Assembly (NCBI GenBank): GCA_963785755.1
Contig: CAWAXG010000064.1
Coordinates: 1 to 23,066, forward strand
Reading direction: 5' to 3'
DNA from: JACCXG01 sp963785755
GTDB taxonomy: Bacteria > Acidobacteriota > Vicinamibacteria > Vicinamibacterales > 2-12-FULL-66-21
DNA: 23,066 nt
Shown: piece by piece, positions 22,864 to 23,066 of the stretch
How positions within the stretch are numbered: position 1 is the stretch's first letter
Layout: each line of letters starts with the position of its first letter
Notes under the pieces: model-generated
Seen by the model: the letters and a program-made list of their open reading frames with translations, nothing else
Database searches by the model: none
Told to the model about the DNA's origin: nothing
Position numbers and translations under genes: made by a program

Positions 22864-23066
22864 ATGGCACTCGCATCGGCTCCGCAAGAAGCTGGACCAA
22901 ACGTCAGATGCGGCGATAATTCGCCACAGATGACTATCGGTTTAGGCGCGCTTTCGGCGGCGGCGATTCGGCGCGACAAAGCATGTGTCGCCTGTGGCAT
23001 TGCGGCTCGAGCCGTGCTCGCTGGGCACCACGTCATTCCTGTCGAACTCGGTGGTAGAGACGTTCT
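22864..23066 (+). CDS. HNH endonuclease, N-terminal part (partial, runs off the window)
   Basis: The plus-strand frame open at the right edge contains AAIRRDKACVACGIAARAVL and AGHHVIPVELGGRDV: a CxxC zinc knuckle, then GHH-x-IP-x-x-x-GG, which matches the first half of an HNH (His-Asn-His/His-Me finger) nuclease site; the Asn-Leu and second CxxC/CxxH lie beyond the window. Start ATG 22864 or 22930; neither has a strong ribosome site. It is divergent from the broken ScoMcrA-like gene 320 bases away, a head domain that in related proteins pairs with HNH nucleases. The full length and integrity cannot be judged. Confidence 0.55.
   Translation, partial: MALASAPQEAGPNVRCGDNSPQMTIGLGALSAAAIRRDKACVACGIAARAVLAGHHVIPVELGGRDV

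Overview
This GC-rich window most resembles an Acidobacteriota chromosome, probably Vicinamibacteria-like. That placement is inference: it rests on the roughly 1,075-residue Oar-type TonB-dependent receptor with a carboxypeptidase-regulatory-like N-terminus, the BACON-repeat lipoprotein, the HAF-repeat protein and several small hypothetical proteins. No rRNA and no intact tRNA was seen.

Left third (1-8600): the tail of an endonuclease/exonuclease/phosphatase-family gene; a broken Mrr-type restriction gene; an intact secreted-type or cytoplasmic phosphodiesterase/nucleotide pyrophosphatase; small hypothetical genes, one frameshifted; an intact PP2C-type protein phosphatase; a small zinc-ribbon protein; an intact lipoprotein with five BACON domains and an 18-proline linker; and two paralogous zinc-ribbon proteins beside a CsbD-family stress gene.

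Middle (8600-13900): a decayed partial copy of a small hypothetical gene that is also present near 4.4 kb; a short basic protein; an exported methyltransferase-like protein; a STAS/SpoIIAA-like protein; a poorly coding stretch; and a frameshifted IS3-family element lying against the relic of an alpha-L-arabinofuranosidase gene.

Right third (13900-23066): the intact TonB-dependent receptor directly upstream of that relic on the same strand; a noncoding stretch with a tRNA-Asp 3'-half-like remnant; an intact HAF-repeat exported protein; a 26-residue membrane peptide; a frameshifted glycine-zipper/histone-H1-like protein; a VOC-family gene and a DUF6994-like gene, both cut off and joined tail to tail; and a large multi-domain restriction-type gene (ScoMcrA-like N-terminal domain, DUF3427, DUF3883) broken by about five frameshifts. 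A partial HNH nuclease reaches the right edge.

The main theme is selective decay. About 8 kb of receptor, phosphatase, lipoprotein and exported-protein genes is open from start to stop, while nearly every defence, mobile or accessory gene carries frameshifts, stops or deletions. The window reads as an accessory graveyard between maintained genes. Its most unusual content is the dead ScoMcrA-DUF3427-DUF3883 nuclease with a neighbouring HNH gene, plus a second dead modification-dependent nuclease (Mrr) at the other end.
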